Source: Varibaculum prostatecancerukia
GTDB taxonomy: Bacteria; Actinomycetota; Actinomycetes; Actinomycetales; Actinomycetaceae
NCBI RefSeq assembly: GCF_943169825.2
Contig: NZ_OW968402.1
Location: 186,001-250,000 of the forward strand
DNA: 64,000 bases
Reading direction: 5' to 3'
Below are positions 53,560-62,616 of this stretch, one piece after another. The first letter of the stretch is position 1. Each line of letters opens with the position of its first letter. The notes below the pieces were generated by a model. That model was not told the origin of the DNA and made no database searches. It saw only the letters and a program-made list of their open reading frames with translations. The position numbers and the translations under genes are program-made.

Positions 53560-54711
53560 ATGTCATCTCTATATATACTTGGCAATGGCTTTGACCTGAG
53601 CCATGGGTTACCAACCAAGTACGATCCCGATTTACGTCGTGTGATTGAGAAATACGGTACTAAAAATAGAACAGCTCAGTTAATTAAGCAAATGTATTTC
53701 AGCAAGACAGACTCATGTGACAACGCGAATCGCAGATATCTCTTGGACAGAGGTATTAGCGAAATACTGAACACAGAATTACAAGAAGATGAAGGTTTAT
53801 GGCGTGTTTTTGAGTCACGCCTTGGCATCGTCAGTAAAGATGTATTAAATAAGTTGCAGGATGCACTTGAAAATAATGAAGATTGCTACAATGCGTGTGT
53901 TGGAGATTGGCAAAATCTGGCACCAAATTCTGATAATGAAGGTGAGGCATACGAGTGGGATACTGCCTATCAAAATCTAGAAAATACGCGGGATAGGTAC
54001 ATAGCCGATTTCAATGCACTTATCGATGACATAATTGATATCCCAGAAACTATCAATCAAGGCATTGAAGAAATGGTGAAGCTCGCGAATTCATTATTGC
54101 CAAATACCAGGCCAGAATTTAACTTTGAGCAAGATTCATATTTTTTGACCTTTAACTATACCGACACGTTAGAAACTCTTTACAATATTTCAGATAATCA
54201 GGTGCTCCATATTCATGGGCGCCTTAACCAAGAAAATCCAAATATAGTTTTTGGAAATATGCCAGACAGGATTACTGCCGTTAATAACATTGAACCTGCT
54301 AGAGGGTTTCACGAAATAGAAGATATATACGTAATAAACACAACGTGCATATTGCCCCAGACCCCGGAAGCTTGGCAAAAAGGCATGCAGGTGGATCACA
54401 ATCAGCTTTACCAAGATTTGGTGCAAGCTTTTAATTGCACCAATAAGGAATTAATCAAACAAGTTACAGTGGAGGATCTAGAAACCTTTTTATGTGAAGC
54501 TAAGATTGACAAATTCATTATTATTGGACACTCGCTGAGTGAAGTTGATCTTAAGTATTTCCAATGGTTAATAGGAGAATTTCCATACGCTAAATGGCTG
54601 GTTTCATATCATCGCTGTAGTGAGCGCAAAGAATTTGCGCACAAGCTGGAAAGAATCGGCTTAACTAAACTCCAATATAAATTGATTTGCGTAGAAGAAT
54701 TGAAATTGTGA
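53560..54711 (+). CDS. abiH: AbiH-family abortive infection protein
   Basis: A 383-residue protein. It has the AbiH N-terminus LYILGNGFDLSHGLPTKY, the middle FLTFNYTDTLETLYNI followed by LHIHGRLN and IVFGNMPD, and the C-terminal IDKFIIIGHSLSEVDLKYF. AbiH proteins block phage multiplication in lactic acid bacteria by an unknown mechanism. The gene is clearly AT-richer than the chromosome around it and has no strong ribosome site; the mRNA may be leaderless. It lies just outside IS3 copy 2. Confidence 0.9.
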   Translation: MSSLYILGNGFDLSHGLPTKYDPDLRRVIEKYGTKNRTAQLIKQMYFSKTDSCDNANRRYLLDRGISEILNTELQEDEGLWRVFESRLGIVSKDVLNKLQDALENNEDCYNACVGDWQNLAPNSDNEGEAYEWDTAYQNLENTRDRYIADFNALIDDIIDIPETINQGIEEMVKLANSLLPNTRPEFNFEQDSYFLTFNYTDTLETLYNISDNQVLHIHGRLNQENPNIVFGNMPDRITAVNNIEPARGFHEIEDIYVINTTCILPQTPEAWQKGMQVDHNQLYQDLVQAFNCTNKELIKQVTVEDLETFLCEAKIDKFIIIGHSLSEVDLKYFQWLIGEFPYAKWLVSYHRCSERKEFAHKLERIGLTKLQYKLICVEELKL

Positions 54712-54839
54712 ACGGGTTAAGCGCAATCTTATAAAATGACATACAGTATCGGCCAAGATATTTCTGCCTACGCTTGACCCTGGGAAATATTTTTCACTTT
54801 GCGAATTGGTGCAATTTTCGGGTTAATACCCAAATGTTA

Positions 54840-55028
54840 CTTAGCCCGAACTTCTTTTCTCATCTGAAAGAAGAAATGTTCAACAATGATTCATTTACTT
54901 CCATCAGTGAGCTACCCATAGCGGTTAATCAGTACATACATTGGTACAATACTGAGCGTATGCAAGAACGGCTCGCGGGGATGACCCCAAACGAATACCG
55001 CCAGCACGCGCTAGCCACCATGGGATAG
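54840..55028 (+). pseudogene. IS3-family transposase C-terminal fragment, different subtype
   Basis: About 60 residues with FFSHLKEEMF and YIHWYNTERMQERLAGMTP match the end of orfB in IS150/IS3-type transposases. The upstream codons back to 54774 have no transposase homology. It differs from copies 1 and 2, so it is debris of a third element. Confidence 0.75.
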
Positions 55029-55106
55029 AATCACACTGTCCAAGAATTGGGGTTCAGTGCATTCACCATATGGTATTGGTGAGAGTCCAAAGTGAAAGGT
55101 TCACTA

Positions 55107-55595
55107 ATGAACATCAATAACATTAACAATTCCGGCGACTGGAACACTTTCAACCAAAATATTGGCGGTAGGACCGTAGAGGACATCTTTGATAAAGGCG
55201 AATTAGCTCAAGAGTGGTGTCACAAGAAAATGGTCAGAGACAACGCTTTTTCTGCACGAATGAAAAGATCATCAGTCGAGGTTGTTGTAGCGGCCATTCT
55301 GTTGGCTATTTACTGTTTCACCGCGAGGGCATCTGGAGATTTTGACAGTATGGACGCGTTCCTTAAATTCATAAGAGATGTACTTTCAGGGTCAATATTG
55401 CCACTTTTACGTACTGTTTTATTTGGGTTTGGCGGGTTCATAGCAGTGTTAGGTGGCGGAGGCTTCTTCCGCAGAGATGCCGTTGAGAGAAGAAACCATC
55501 AAGGTATGATGTTGATTGACCAGCGTGCCGAAGACCTTGGTTTCAAGAAAAAAGACTGGAACATTGCGAAGAGGCAGGCAAAGAGTATTAACTAG
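55107..55595 (+). CDS. Hypothetical membrane protein in the defence island
   Basis: 162 residues. The N-terminus is an Asn/Ile/Gly-rich stretch (NINNINNSGDWNTFNQNIGG) of a kind seen before some small conflict-system effectors. Then come a helical part, TM1 (about 58-74, VVVAAILLAIYCF) and TM2 (about 100-122, PLLRTVLFGFGGFIAVLGGGG), and a basic C-terminus. ATG 55107 with AAAGG upstream is chosen over GTG 55092. Family unknown; location next to abiH suggests a defence or toxin-like role. Confidence 0.65.
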   Translation: MNINNINNSGDWNTFNQNIGGRTVEDIFDKGELAQEWCHKKMVRDNAFSARMKRSSVEVVVAAILLAIYCFTARASGDFDSMDAFLKFIRDVLSGSILPLLRTVLFGFGGFIAVLGGGGFFRRDAVERRNHQGMMLIDQRAEDLGFKKKDWNIAKRQAKSIN

Positions 55596-56216
55596 AATCT
55601 TTTCCAGATAATGGTAGGAATGTTTCTCAGCTTTACTATTTGTCTGGAGATTGAATCTTGCATCCAAATTACCCGCTTTGCACCCAAAACCGCACCTCTC
55701 CATCCAAAAAGACGGCTTGTATCAAAATGAGCGTCTAAACATCCACGCGAGAATGATTATTGCCGCGCGTCCAGGCTTTGACCCTGGTATTTTCCCCGTT
55801 AAGAGGAAGACCCCTATTGTCGGGAAGGCTGACTGTCGCCCCTGGGATTTAGTACCTGTGTGAGTAATAGTACAATATCGGTACTTTCTTATTTTATCAG
55901 GTAGTTCCCGACGTCGGTTTCTATGTGACCGCGTTTCAAACCTTTCGGTATTGATTTGAGCGGAAACGCCAGCACGAAGCAACTATAACGCAACCAAACC
56001 CACAGCAGACCCTTAGATGCCTGCTAAAAGCTAGCGTGAGATTGGTTAAAGAATAAGTCCTTCACGCGGGTAGCTGCGACCGAAATTAAAGAAAAAATGT
56101 GGCTATTGGTGCAATTGTTACGAATGTTGCATTTTGCTAAAAATTCCATAACTTTCCCTGCTCAACACGCCTTTATGGAGAGAGATTCTGGCAGCTAAAT
56201 AGCCTATTTTTGATAT
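55596..56216. other. Gene-free right edge of the island
   Basis: No convincing gene. Near 55768-55812 the minus strand has CCAGG-GTCAAAG-CCTGG and a TTCC/GGAA arm that loosely resemble the T and anticodon arms of a tRNA, but no acceptor stem forms. The rest is AT-rich and probably holds the promoter of the gene at 56217. Confidence 0.5.
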
Positions 56217-57530
56217 GTGGAGTTTATAGGATTGGCCTTACCAATTTTGGTATTGATTCTCGGGGGAATATACCTTCCCCTTTTAATCGACACCAAACGG
56301 CGGCAAGCCCATTCCCACGGCGATGACCGTTTCAGCGCGAACCTGCGGGTGTTGGACACCCAGGCACACCCAGAAAAACGGCAGCGTTACAGCGTAAACC
56401 CCCCAGTCCTAGGAGGAACTATGCAGCGACCAGTAGCACCAACTCAGCGTGACCACAGTGAACTGATGGCCGCGAAGATTAACCGGGCTCAGCAGATTGA
56501 GCGTCGTGCGCAGGCTGCCCGTCGCCGCCTCACCCTGCTAACTGTGCAGTTTGCGGTGGGGATTGTGCTAGTAGCGGCAGCTGCGGTGACCTCTTTTTCC
56601 TGGTTATGGTCATTGATTCCCCTTGCTACTATGGGCGCTACCTTGTTCCTGGGGGCTCGTGCCGCGCAAGCTGGACGCGAAAACGATCAGCGCGCCCTCG
56701 AGCGGATTCGCGCGCTTGAAACCCGCCCCGCCAAGGGCCACCGCATGAGCGAGAGTGAAAAGAAGTATGCACAGCTCAGCGCGAAAGCAGAAGAGGACTT
56801 AAGCTCGCAGGCGAAAGCGGAAACTAAAGCTGAAAGCGAGAGCGTAAAAACCTCTGAACAGCTAGAAAAGACCAAAACCATTACTGCTGATACGGAAGCA
56901 GCGGATTCTGACCAGCAAACGAGCGGGAGCTTGGGACAGTCTGCCCTAGGTAAATTAGCGGCTGCTGCTCGCCGAGCCGCGAACTTCCGGGAATACTTTG
57001 TGCGCGGTGAAGCCGAAATCGCAGCTAAAGCCCAGGAAGAAACCGCCGAGACTACCTCGGAAGGCGAGGTAGCCAGCCAGCATCAGGCCGAAGCCCCAAC
57101 GGAAACCGCGGCACCTGCAGTCGCGGTGAGTAAAGAAACTGACGCTCCCGAATCGAAGGCGAGCGAGATGGCCGAGGTAGTGGCGGAAACTGAAACCGAA
57201 GCCGCCGTGGAAATCACGGCTGATAAAGCAGATGTAGAACCGGCAAAGAGCGATGCGACCAGCGAAGCTGAAAGTACCTCGGCTGAGCGTAGCTGGACTC
57301 CCGCGCCCATGCCGAAACCGATTTACGCCCTCAAACCGCGGCTAGCTCGCCGGGACGTAGATGCCTCCGAGCTGCTCGCAGAACATTTAGCAGCGCGAGG
57401 TAGCGCACCCTATCGCCCTTCGCGTCCGCGCCCACACACCGAAGAATCTTTGACCACCGCCCAGTTGGTGGCGCAAAGCAAACCGGTAGATTTGGAAGCT
57501 ATTTTGGACAGCCGGCGGATCGCCAACTAA
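56217..57530 (+). CDS. GlpR/SepX-like cell-division membrane protein
   Basis: 437 residues. TM1 at about 4-24 is followed by DDRFSANLRVLDT and a Pro/Arg-rich segment; two more helices lie at about 105-125 and 128-148 (LTLLTVQFAVGIVLVAAAAV, LWSLIPLATMGATLFLGA). The rest is a long acidic Glu/Ala/Thr-rich tail, ending in a basic segment and a helical end. This layout and the glp-rimJ-glpR order match the GlpR/SepX receptor of the gephyrin-like Glp protein. GTG start with no clear ribosome site. The island separates it from rimJ. Confidence 0.7.
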   Translation: MEFIGLALPILVLILGGIYLPLLIDTKRRQAHSHGDDRFSANLRVLDTQAHPEKRQRYSVNPPVLGGTMQRPVAPTQRDHSELMAAKINRAQQIERRAQAARRRLTLLTVQFAVGIVLVAAAAVTSFSWLWSLIPLATMGATLFLGARAAQAGRENDQRALERIRALETRPAKGHRMSESEKKYAQLSAKAEEDLSSQAKAETKAESESVKTSEQLEKTKTITADTEAADSDQQTSGSLGQSALGKLAAAARRAANFREYFVRGEAEIAAKAQEETAETTSEGEVASQHQAEAPTETAAPAVAVSKETDAPESKASEMAEVVAETETEAAVEITADKADVEPAKSDATSEAESTSAERSWTPAPMPKPIYALKPRLARRDVDASELLAEHLAARGSAPYRPSRPRPHTEESLTTAQLVAQSKPVDLEAILDSRRIAN

Positions 57531-57550
57531 TAACTGGGCAGGTAAAAGCC

Positions 57551-58273
57551 TTAACGGTAATCCCGCGCGCCGAAAACATCGGTGCCAATACGCACCAGGG
57601 TTGCGCCCTCGCTGATGGCGATTTCTAGGTCCCCAGACATCCCCATCGACAGGTGGGTCGCGTCCTGTCCGCGTCCTCCGGCCCTAACTGTGCGATCGCG
57701 CAGCTCGCGCAAAATCCGGAAAGACTCGCGAATGCGTTGTTCATCAGGGCTAAGGGCTCCGATAGTCATAAATCCGCGCAGACTTAGCTGCTCCATTTGC
57801 AAAACTTGCTGAGTTAAGTCCCAGGCGTCTTCTGGGCTGATCCCCTCTTTGGAGGCTTCGCGCGAACAGTTCACCTCAATAAAACAAGGCAGAACACGTC
57901 CCGGATAGTTGGCCTCCAGGCGACGCACTAACCGCTGGGCAGTTTTCAGAGAATCTACCGTTTCCACCAGGTCACACACCTTGAGGGCGGCGGTTATCTT
58001 ATTGCCCTGCAGACGACCAATAATATGCACTTCCGCATCTAAATCTGCTGCCCGCACTGCCTCATTGGTAGCTTGCGCCTCCTGAACGTGGTTATGGCCC
58101 AGCACTACCGGCAGGCCACGTATTTTCAGTTCGCGGCCAGCCGCAATAATCTGCTCACTAGTACGGGTTTTCACCGCCAACTCTAAAGTAACTTCGCTGC
58201 GCCCTCGTCCAGCCTGCTCACAAGCCTTAGTAATCCGCTGGTCTACTTTTTCAATCCCAGTAGCTATATCCAT
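57551..58273 (-). CDS. YggS/PROSC-family PLP homeostasis protein
   Basis: A 240-residue single-domain alanine-racemase-like barrel binding PLP. LAVKTRTSEQI carries the PLP lysine (usual form AVSKTKP), VLGHNHVQEAQ corresponds to GENYVQE, and HIIGRLQGNK and LSMGMSGDLEIAISEGATLVRIGTDVFG are family marks. ATG 58273 has GTGGGAG upstream. It is convergent with the GlpR-like gene. Confidence 0.93.
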   Translation of the reverse strand: MDIATGIEKVDQRITKACEQAGRGRSEVTLELAVKTRTSEQIIAAGRELKIRGLPVVLGHNHVQEAQATNEAVRAADLDAEVHIIGRLQGNKITAALKVCDLVETVDSLKTAQRLVRRLEANYPGRVLPCFIEVNCSREASKEGISPEDAWDLTQQVLQMEQLSLRGFMTIGALSPDEQRIRESFRILRELRDRTVRAGGRGQDATHLSMGMSGDLEIAISEGATLVRIGTDVFGARDYR

Positions 58274-58325
58274 AACTCCCACTCTAGCGGGCACGGCAAA
58301 TCTAGAAAGTTCCGCGTGCAGAGCC

Positions 58326-60944
58326 CTAGGTTAGATCCCCATAGGCAACCAGGTACGGTTGCAACTCCCTGCTCTCATCAGTTTTTGCAATATCCAAGGC
58401 AAATAGCATTCGCCATTCCCAAAGGCCGCTGCCGTCATCCACTTCTTGTAGCAGCGCCCAAACCTGCTTGCCGGCAAGTAGCTCGCTATCAGGATCAAGG
58501 TAGCGAGAAAGCAGTTCCCGCGCCTTTTCACCCTCGCTAATCACCGCATGACTACTGGCGCGCGCCCCCTGATCTAAAGTCAGGTCATCGTAGCGCTCCC
58601 AATAGTCATCCAACAGAGCCCCACGTTCCTCATCAGACCAGGCATTCCCCTCGGGATGTAAATCTTGACAGGCCTCCAGGCGGGGCAGACTATCGAAAGC
58701 TACTGCCTCCACGCGCTGCCAGGCAGCATTACGGAACTGGCGACGTAAAGCGAAAGGATTAGCACTGGGCAGCTGATTTTCGCCGCTCCCAAAGGCGGGT
58801 TCTTCCTCGGCTTCCTCCGGGCTGCCCTCACGCCGTTTCCCACTGGCCAATGCCTCCCACTCATCTAGCAGCGAGGAATCCACCCCTTTAACCGTGTTCC
58901 CCAACCAAATTAATAGCTGGTCGAAGTCCTCATTCCGGCGTTCCGGCGGCACGATTTGTCCCAGGGCGCGATAGGCGTCGGTCAGGTAGCGGAGCACCAC
59001 GCCTTCGCTGCGCGCCAACTCGAACCGGGAAATGAATTGGGTAAAAGTCAGCGCATTTTCTACCAGGTAGCGCACTACCGATTTGGGGGAGGGGGTAGAA
59101 CCGTAAACCCAGGGGTTGGAGTGGGCAAAAGTCTTAAACGCGCCCGCAATCAATTCTTTCAATGGCTGTGGCCAGGTAGTTTCTTCGAGGATTTCTTGAC
59201 GCTGGTTGTACTCCACTCCTTCGGAACGCAACTTTTGATACACCTGGTCGCGCTGGGCTTTTTGCTGGGCGATCAGCACTTGGCGGGGATCCTCCAACAC
59301 CGACTCCACAATCGAAACTAAATCCAAGGCGTAATCGGGGCTATCGGGATCCAATAAATCCAAAGCAGCCAGGGCAAAAGGCGATAAGGGCTGGTTAAGC
59401 GCAAAATCTTCCGGCAGGTCATGGGTGAGCACTAGGCGCCCGAGCTTCCCCGCCTGTTCAGAAGACAAATGCCGAACCACTTCCGCCTGTTTCAAAGAGG
59501 AATAAACCTGCCCTAAACGGCGTAAATGGGGGTTAGACTCCTGTGGAGCATCGTGGTTATTGCGTGCCAGCCACAGTAAATGCTCCCCGGCGTCGCGCTC
59601 ACCGGAAAGCACATTGAGCGCCAAGGAATGGTCGATTCGGAAATGGGAGCGCAGCGGCTCCGGCTGGGCGGCGACCAGGCGTTCAAAAGTAGACCGCCCC
59701 CAGGAAATCTTCGGTTTTTGATTGTTTGTCGCCGGCGCGCTCTTGCGTTTTTGCCCCTTCGCCGCCAACTTCTTGGCCTCGATCACCTCGAGCGGTGCCT
59801 GCACCTCCACAAACCCCATAGTGTCGAACCCGGCGCGCCCGGCTCTGCCCGCAATCTGGTGGAACTCGCGCGCCGAAAGATGCCGCTGGCGGCGCCCATC
59901 GAACTTGACTAGGGAAGTAAATACCACGGTGCGGATAGGAACATTTATCCCCACCCCTAAAGTGTCAGTTCCGCAAATCACTGCCAAAAGACCTTGCTGA
60001 GCGAGCTGTTCCACCAACAGGCGGTAACGGGGTAGCATCCCTGCATGATGCACCCCCACGCCCAGGCGCAAAAGTCGCGACAGGGTTTGCCCGAATCCCT
60101 TGGTGAAATGGACTCCCTTTAACTGGGCAGCAATTTTTTCGCGTTTTTCGCGGTCCAGCAGATTAGCGGAAGCCAAGCCGGCTGCGGTTTTCACCGCATC
60201 ATTTTGGGCGAAGTGCACCAAATATATCGGCCAGCGCCCCGCCTTAACCAGGCTTTCTAGCAAGTATTGGGGGTCGTCCTCGCTATATTCCATCTCTAGA
60301 GGCACCGGGCGCTCCGCCCCGTCCACCAATGCCACGTCCCGCCCGCTGCGTTCCTTTAAGTCCTGGAGGAAAAAATCGACGTTTCCCAAGGTTGCTGACA
60401 TTAAGACGAATTGCACATTCGGTAGTTCCAGTAGCGGCACCTGCCAGGCCCAGCCGCGGTCAGGGTCACCGTAAAAGTGAAACTCATCCATGATGACTAA
60501 TCCGGCATCCAGGTAGGAGCCATCGCGAAGCGACTGGTTAGCCAAAATCTCTGCGGTGCAACAAATGATCGGCGCCCCCGCATTTAGGGAAATATCGCCG
60601 GTAATCATCCCCACATTCCGAGCCCCAAATAGTTCCACCAGGTCAAAGAATTTCTCTGACACCAGGGCTTTTATAGGGGCGGTGTAGTAGGAACGCTGGT
60701 CTTTTGCCAGCGCTGCCAAGTGTCCCGCTAAGGCGATCATGGATTTGCCCGAACCAGTAGGAGTTGCCGCAATCACGTGGTTGCCAGAAAAAATTTCGGT
60801 GGCGGCCTGCTCTTGATGGGGATAGAGCGCCCGGCGGGTGGAAGCCGCCCAATTGGTGAAGCCGGCGAGGACTTCTAAAGGATCATTTAACTTCCCCGCG
60901 TCCTCTAAATCGTCCAACAGCTGATTTAGGGGGGCACTACTCAT
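58326..60944 (-). CDS. Ski2-like DEAD/DEAH-box helicase with DUF3516 C-terminus
   Basis: 872 residues. Motif I is ATPTGSGKS (about 60-68), motif II is MDEFHFYGD, motif III is LMSATLGN, and motif VI is IAGRAGRAG with upstream VHHAGMLPRYR and GTDTLGVGINVP. The C-terminal 450 residues are helical and match the actinobacterial DUF3516 extension. It unwinds RNA or DNA with ATP; the partner is unknown. It lies 52 bases from the YggS gene on the same strand. Confidence 0.93.
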   Translation of the reverse strand: MSSAPLNQLLDDLEDAGKLNDPLEVLAGFTNWAASTRRALYPHQEQAATEIFSGNHVIAATPTGSGKSMIALAGHLAALAKDQRSYYTAPIKALVSEKFFDLVELFGARNVGMITGDISLNAGAPIICCTAEILANQSLRDGSYLDAGLVIMDEFHFYGDPDRGWAWQVPLLELPNVQFVLMSATLGNVDFFLQDLKERSGRDVALVDGAERPVPLEMEYSEDDPQYLLESLVKAGRWPIYLVHFAQNDAVKTAAGLASANLLDREKREKIAAQLKGVHFTKGFGQTLSRLLRLGVGVHHAGMLPRYRLLVEQLAQQGLLAVICGTDTLGVGINVPIRTVVFTSLVKFDGRRQRHLSAREFHQIAGRAGRAGFDTMGFVEVQAPLEVIEAKKLAAKGQKRKSAPATNNQKPKISWGRSTFERLVAAQPEPLRSHFRIDHSLALNVLSGERDAGEHLLWLARNNHDAPQESNPHLRRLGQVYSSLKQAEVVRHLSSEQAGKLGRLVLTHDLPEDFALNQPLSPFALAALDLLDPDSPDYALDLVSIVESVLEDPRQVLIAQQKAQRDQVYQKLRSEGVEYNQRQEILEETTWPQPLKELIAGAFKTFAHSNPWVYGSTPSPKSVVRYLVENALTFTQFISRFELARSEGVVLRYLTDAYRALGQIVPPERRNEDFDQLLIWLGNTVKGVDSSLLDEWEALASGKRREGSPEEAEEEPAFGSGENQLPSANPFALRRQFRNAAWQRVEAVAFDSLPRLEACQDLHPEGNAWSDEERGALLDDYWERYDDLTLDQGARASSHAVISEGEKARELLSRYLDPDSELLAGKQVWALLQEVDDGSGLWEWRMLFALDIAKTDESRELQPYLVAYGDLT

Positions 60945-61060
60945 GCGGCTATTCTAACTAGCTTCCGCAGTATGGACACGTTTGCATAGAAACCTCCTTC
61001 CCGACTGTCCTAATAGGGGCGCCCAAAATAGTCTTGGGCGGATGAAAGGACAGAAATAAC

Positions 61061-62542
61061 GTGGATCAAGCCGCCGAAATCGTCAAGCAAATAGCTGATG
61101 CCATCGCACTCTATGCCGAAATTTGGATCCTAATCGGATTGGGAATTTTCTACACGGTGATTACCCGGGGAGTGCAATTCCGCTTCTTCCGCCACATGTG
61201 GAAAGTGGTTTTTGCTTCCCGCCAGGGGGCGCAGGGAGGAATCTCCTCCTTCCAGGCTTTCACCATCTCCTTGGCGGCCCGGGTAGGGGTAGGCAACGTG
61301 TTTGGGGTGGCAGCGGCGCTAATCATCGGCGGTCCGGGCGCGATTTTCTGGATGTGGATAGTAGCGCTAGTGGGGATGGCTACCTCTTTTATGGAATCCA
61401 CCCTGGCGCAGATTTTCAAAGTCAGGAACGCGGACGGTACTTTCCGAGGCGGCCCGGCCTACTATATGTGGCTAGGGCTGCGTAAACGTTGGTTTGGTTC
61501 CATCTTTGCGATCATTGCCATCATTACCTGCGGTTTCGTGATCACTTCCGTGCAGTCCAATGCGATTGCCGGCTCGATTATGGCCACTATGGGCACGACT
61601 GAAGCCCAGCAGGGCGCCCATTCGGCGATTATCGCGGTAATCCTGTTCGTTTTCGCAGCTCCGATTATTTTAGGAGGAATCCGTTCGGTAGCGCGAGTAA
61701 CCGAATGGATGGCTCCGATTATGGCGGTGATTTACGTGATTATCGCCCTGATTATCCTGGTCATGAATATCGGGCAGATCCCGGCGATCTTGGCGTTAAT
61801 CGTTAAAAGCGCCTTCACTGGCGGGGCGCTGGGAGGCGGCGTCGGCGGAGGAATCTTTGCTGCCCTCATCAACGGGGTACAGCGCGGCCTGTTTTCTAAT
61901 GAGGCCGGGCAGGGTACTGCCCCCAACGCCGCGGCTACGGCTACGGTTTCCCATCCGGTGCGCCAGGGTCTGATTCAGTCGCTAGGGGTTTTCGTAGACA
62001 CCATCATCGTTTGTTCCGCCACTGCCATCATCATCTTGAGTGCTCCCAAGTCGGTACTAACCGGTACTGATCCCTCCCAAGCGGCCTCTTTGACCAGCGT
62101 GGCGGTAGCCTCCCAACTGGGGGGCTGGTCAACCTACTTAATGTTGCTGATTATCTCAGTACTGGCCTTCTCGTCGATTATCGCCGCCTACGTTTATTCC
62201 GACGTAAATATGTCCTTCGTTACCACGAAGTCTTGGGCATCTTGGCTGGTGCGGATAGTTTCAGTGGCATCGGTGGTACTGGGAGCAGTGGTTTCTCTAC
62301 CGCTGGTGTGGAATGCGGTCGATATCGCTATGGCAGCCATGACTATCACCAACTTGATTGCGATTACCTTGCTGTGGAAGTGGGGGGCGGGCGCCTTGAA
62401 AGATTACTCGGCCTCACGGCGGCGTGATAAGAACGTGGTACCAGTATTTGTGGCTAAGGACAATCCCTATTTACCTGGGGAATTACCCACCGATGTTTGG
62501 GATGATACCGATGATCAAACCGTTTCCACAGCCAAGGCCTAG
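61061..62542 (+). CDS. Alanine or glycine:cation symporter (AGCS family)
   Basis: A 493-residue membrane transporter with about 10-11 helices. GNVFGVAAALIIGGPGAIFW, GGPAYYMWLGL and RGLFSNEAGQGTAPNAAA are the AGCS signatures; members import alanine or glycine with sodium. GTG start with AAAGGACAG upstream. A GCCCAA/TTGGGC hairpin lies at about 61022-61038 in the leader. Confidence 0.95.
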   Translation: MDQAAEIVKQIADAIALYAEIWILIGLGIFYTVITRGVQFRFFRHMWKVVFASRQGAQGGISSFQAFTISLAARVGVGNVFGVAAALIIGGPGAIFWMWIVALVGMATSFMESTLAQIFKVRNADGTFRGGPAYYMWLGLRKRWFGSIFAIIAIITCGFVITSVQSNAIAGSIMATMGTTEAQQGAHSAIIAVILFVFAAPIILGGIRSVARVTEWMAPIMAVIYVIIALIILVMNIGQIPAILALIVKSAFTGGALGGGVGGGIFAALINGVQRGLFSNEAGQGTAPNAAATATVSHPVRQGLIQSLGVFVDTIIVCSATAIIILSAPKSVLTGTDPSQAASLTSVAVASQLGGWSTYLMLLIISVLAFSSIIAAYVYSDVNMSFVTTKSWASWLVRIVSVASVVLGAVVSLPLVWNAVDIAMAAMTITNLIAITLLWKWGAGALKDYSASRRRDKNVVPVFVAKDNPYLPGELPTDVWDDTDDQTVSTAKA

Positions 62543-62616
62543 CCTCCCTTGCCTGCCAGAAAAATAAGTGACTTAGTTTTCAGGTTTTCGCGTATTCGAT
62601 GCCCTAAGGCAAAATA

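Noticed and set aside
55755-55845. tRNA-like relic on the minus strand at the right edge of the island (T-arm-like CCAGG-GTCAAAG-CCTGG and an anticodon-arm-like stem)
   Set aside because: No acceptor stem or D arm can be formed and the presumed anticodon loop is two bases too long, so an attachment-site remnant is possible but not supported.
55651-55863. 70-codon reading frame at the edge of the island
   Set aside because: It has no convincing ribosome site and no recognisable composition or domain, and it covers the tRNA-like stretch.
56687-57310. Minus-strand frames rich in Ser/Ala opposite the acidic tail of the GlpR-like gene
   Set aside because: They are antisense shadows of a low-complexity coding region.
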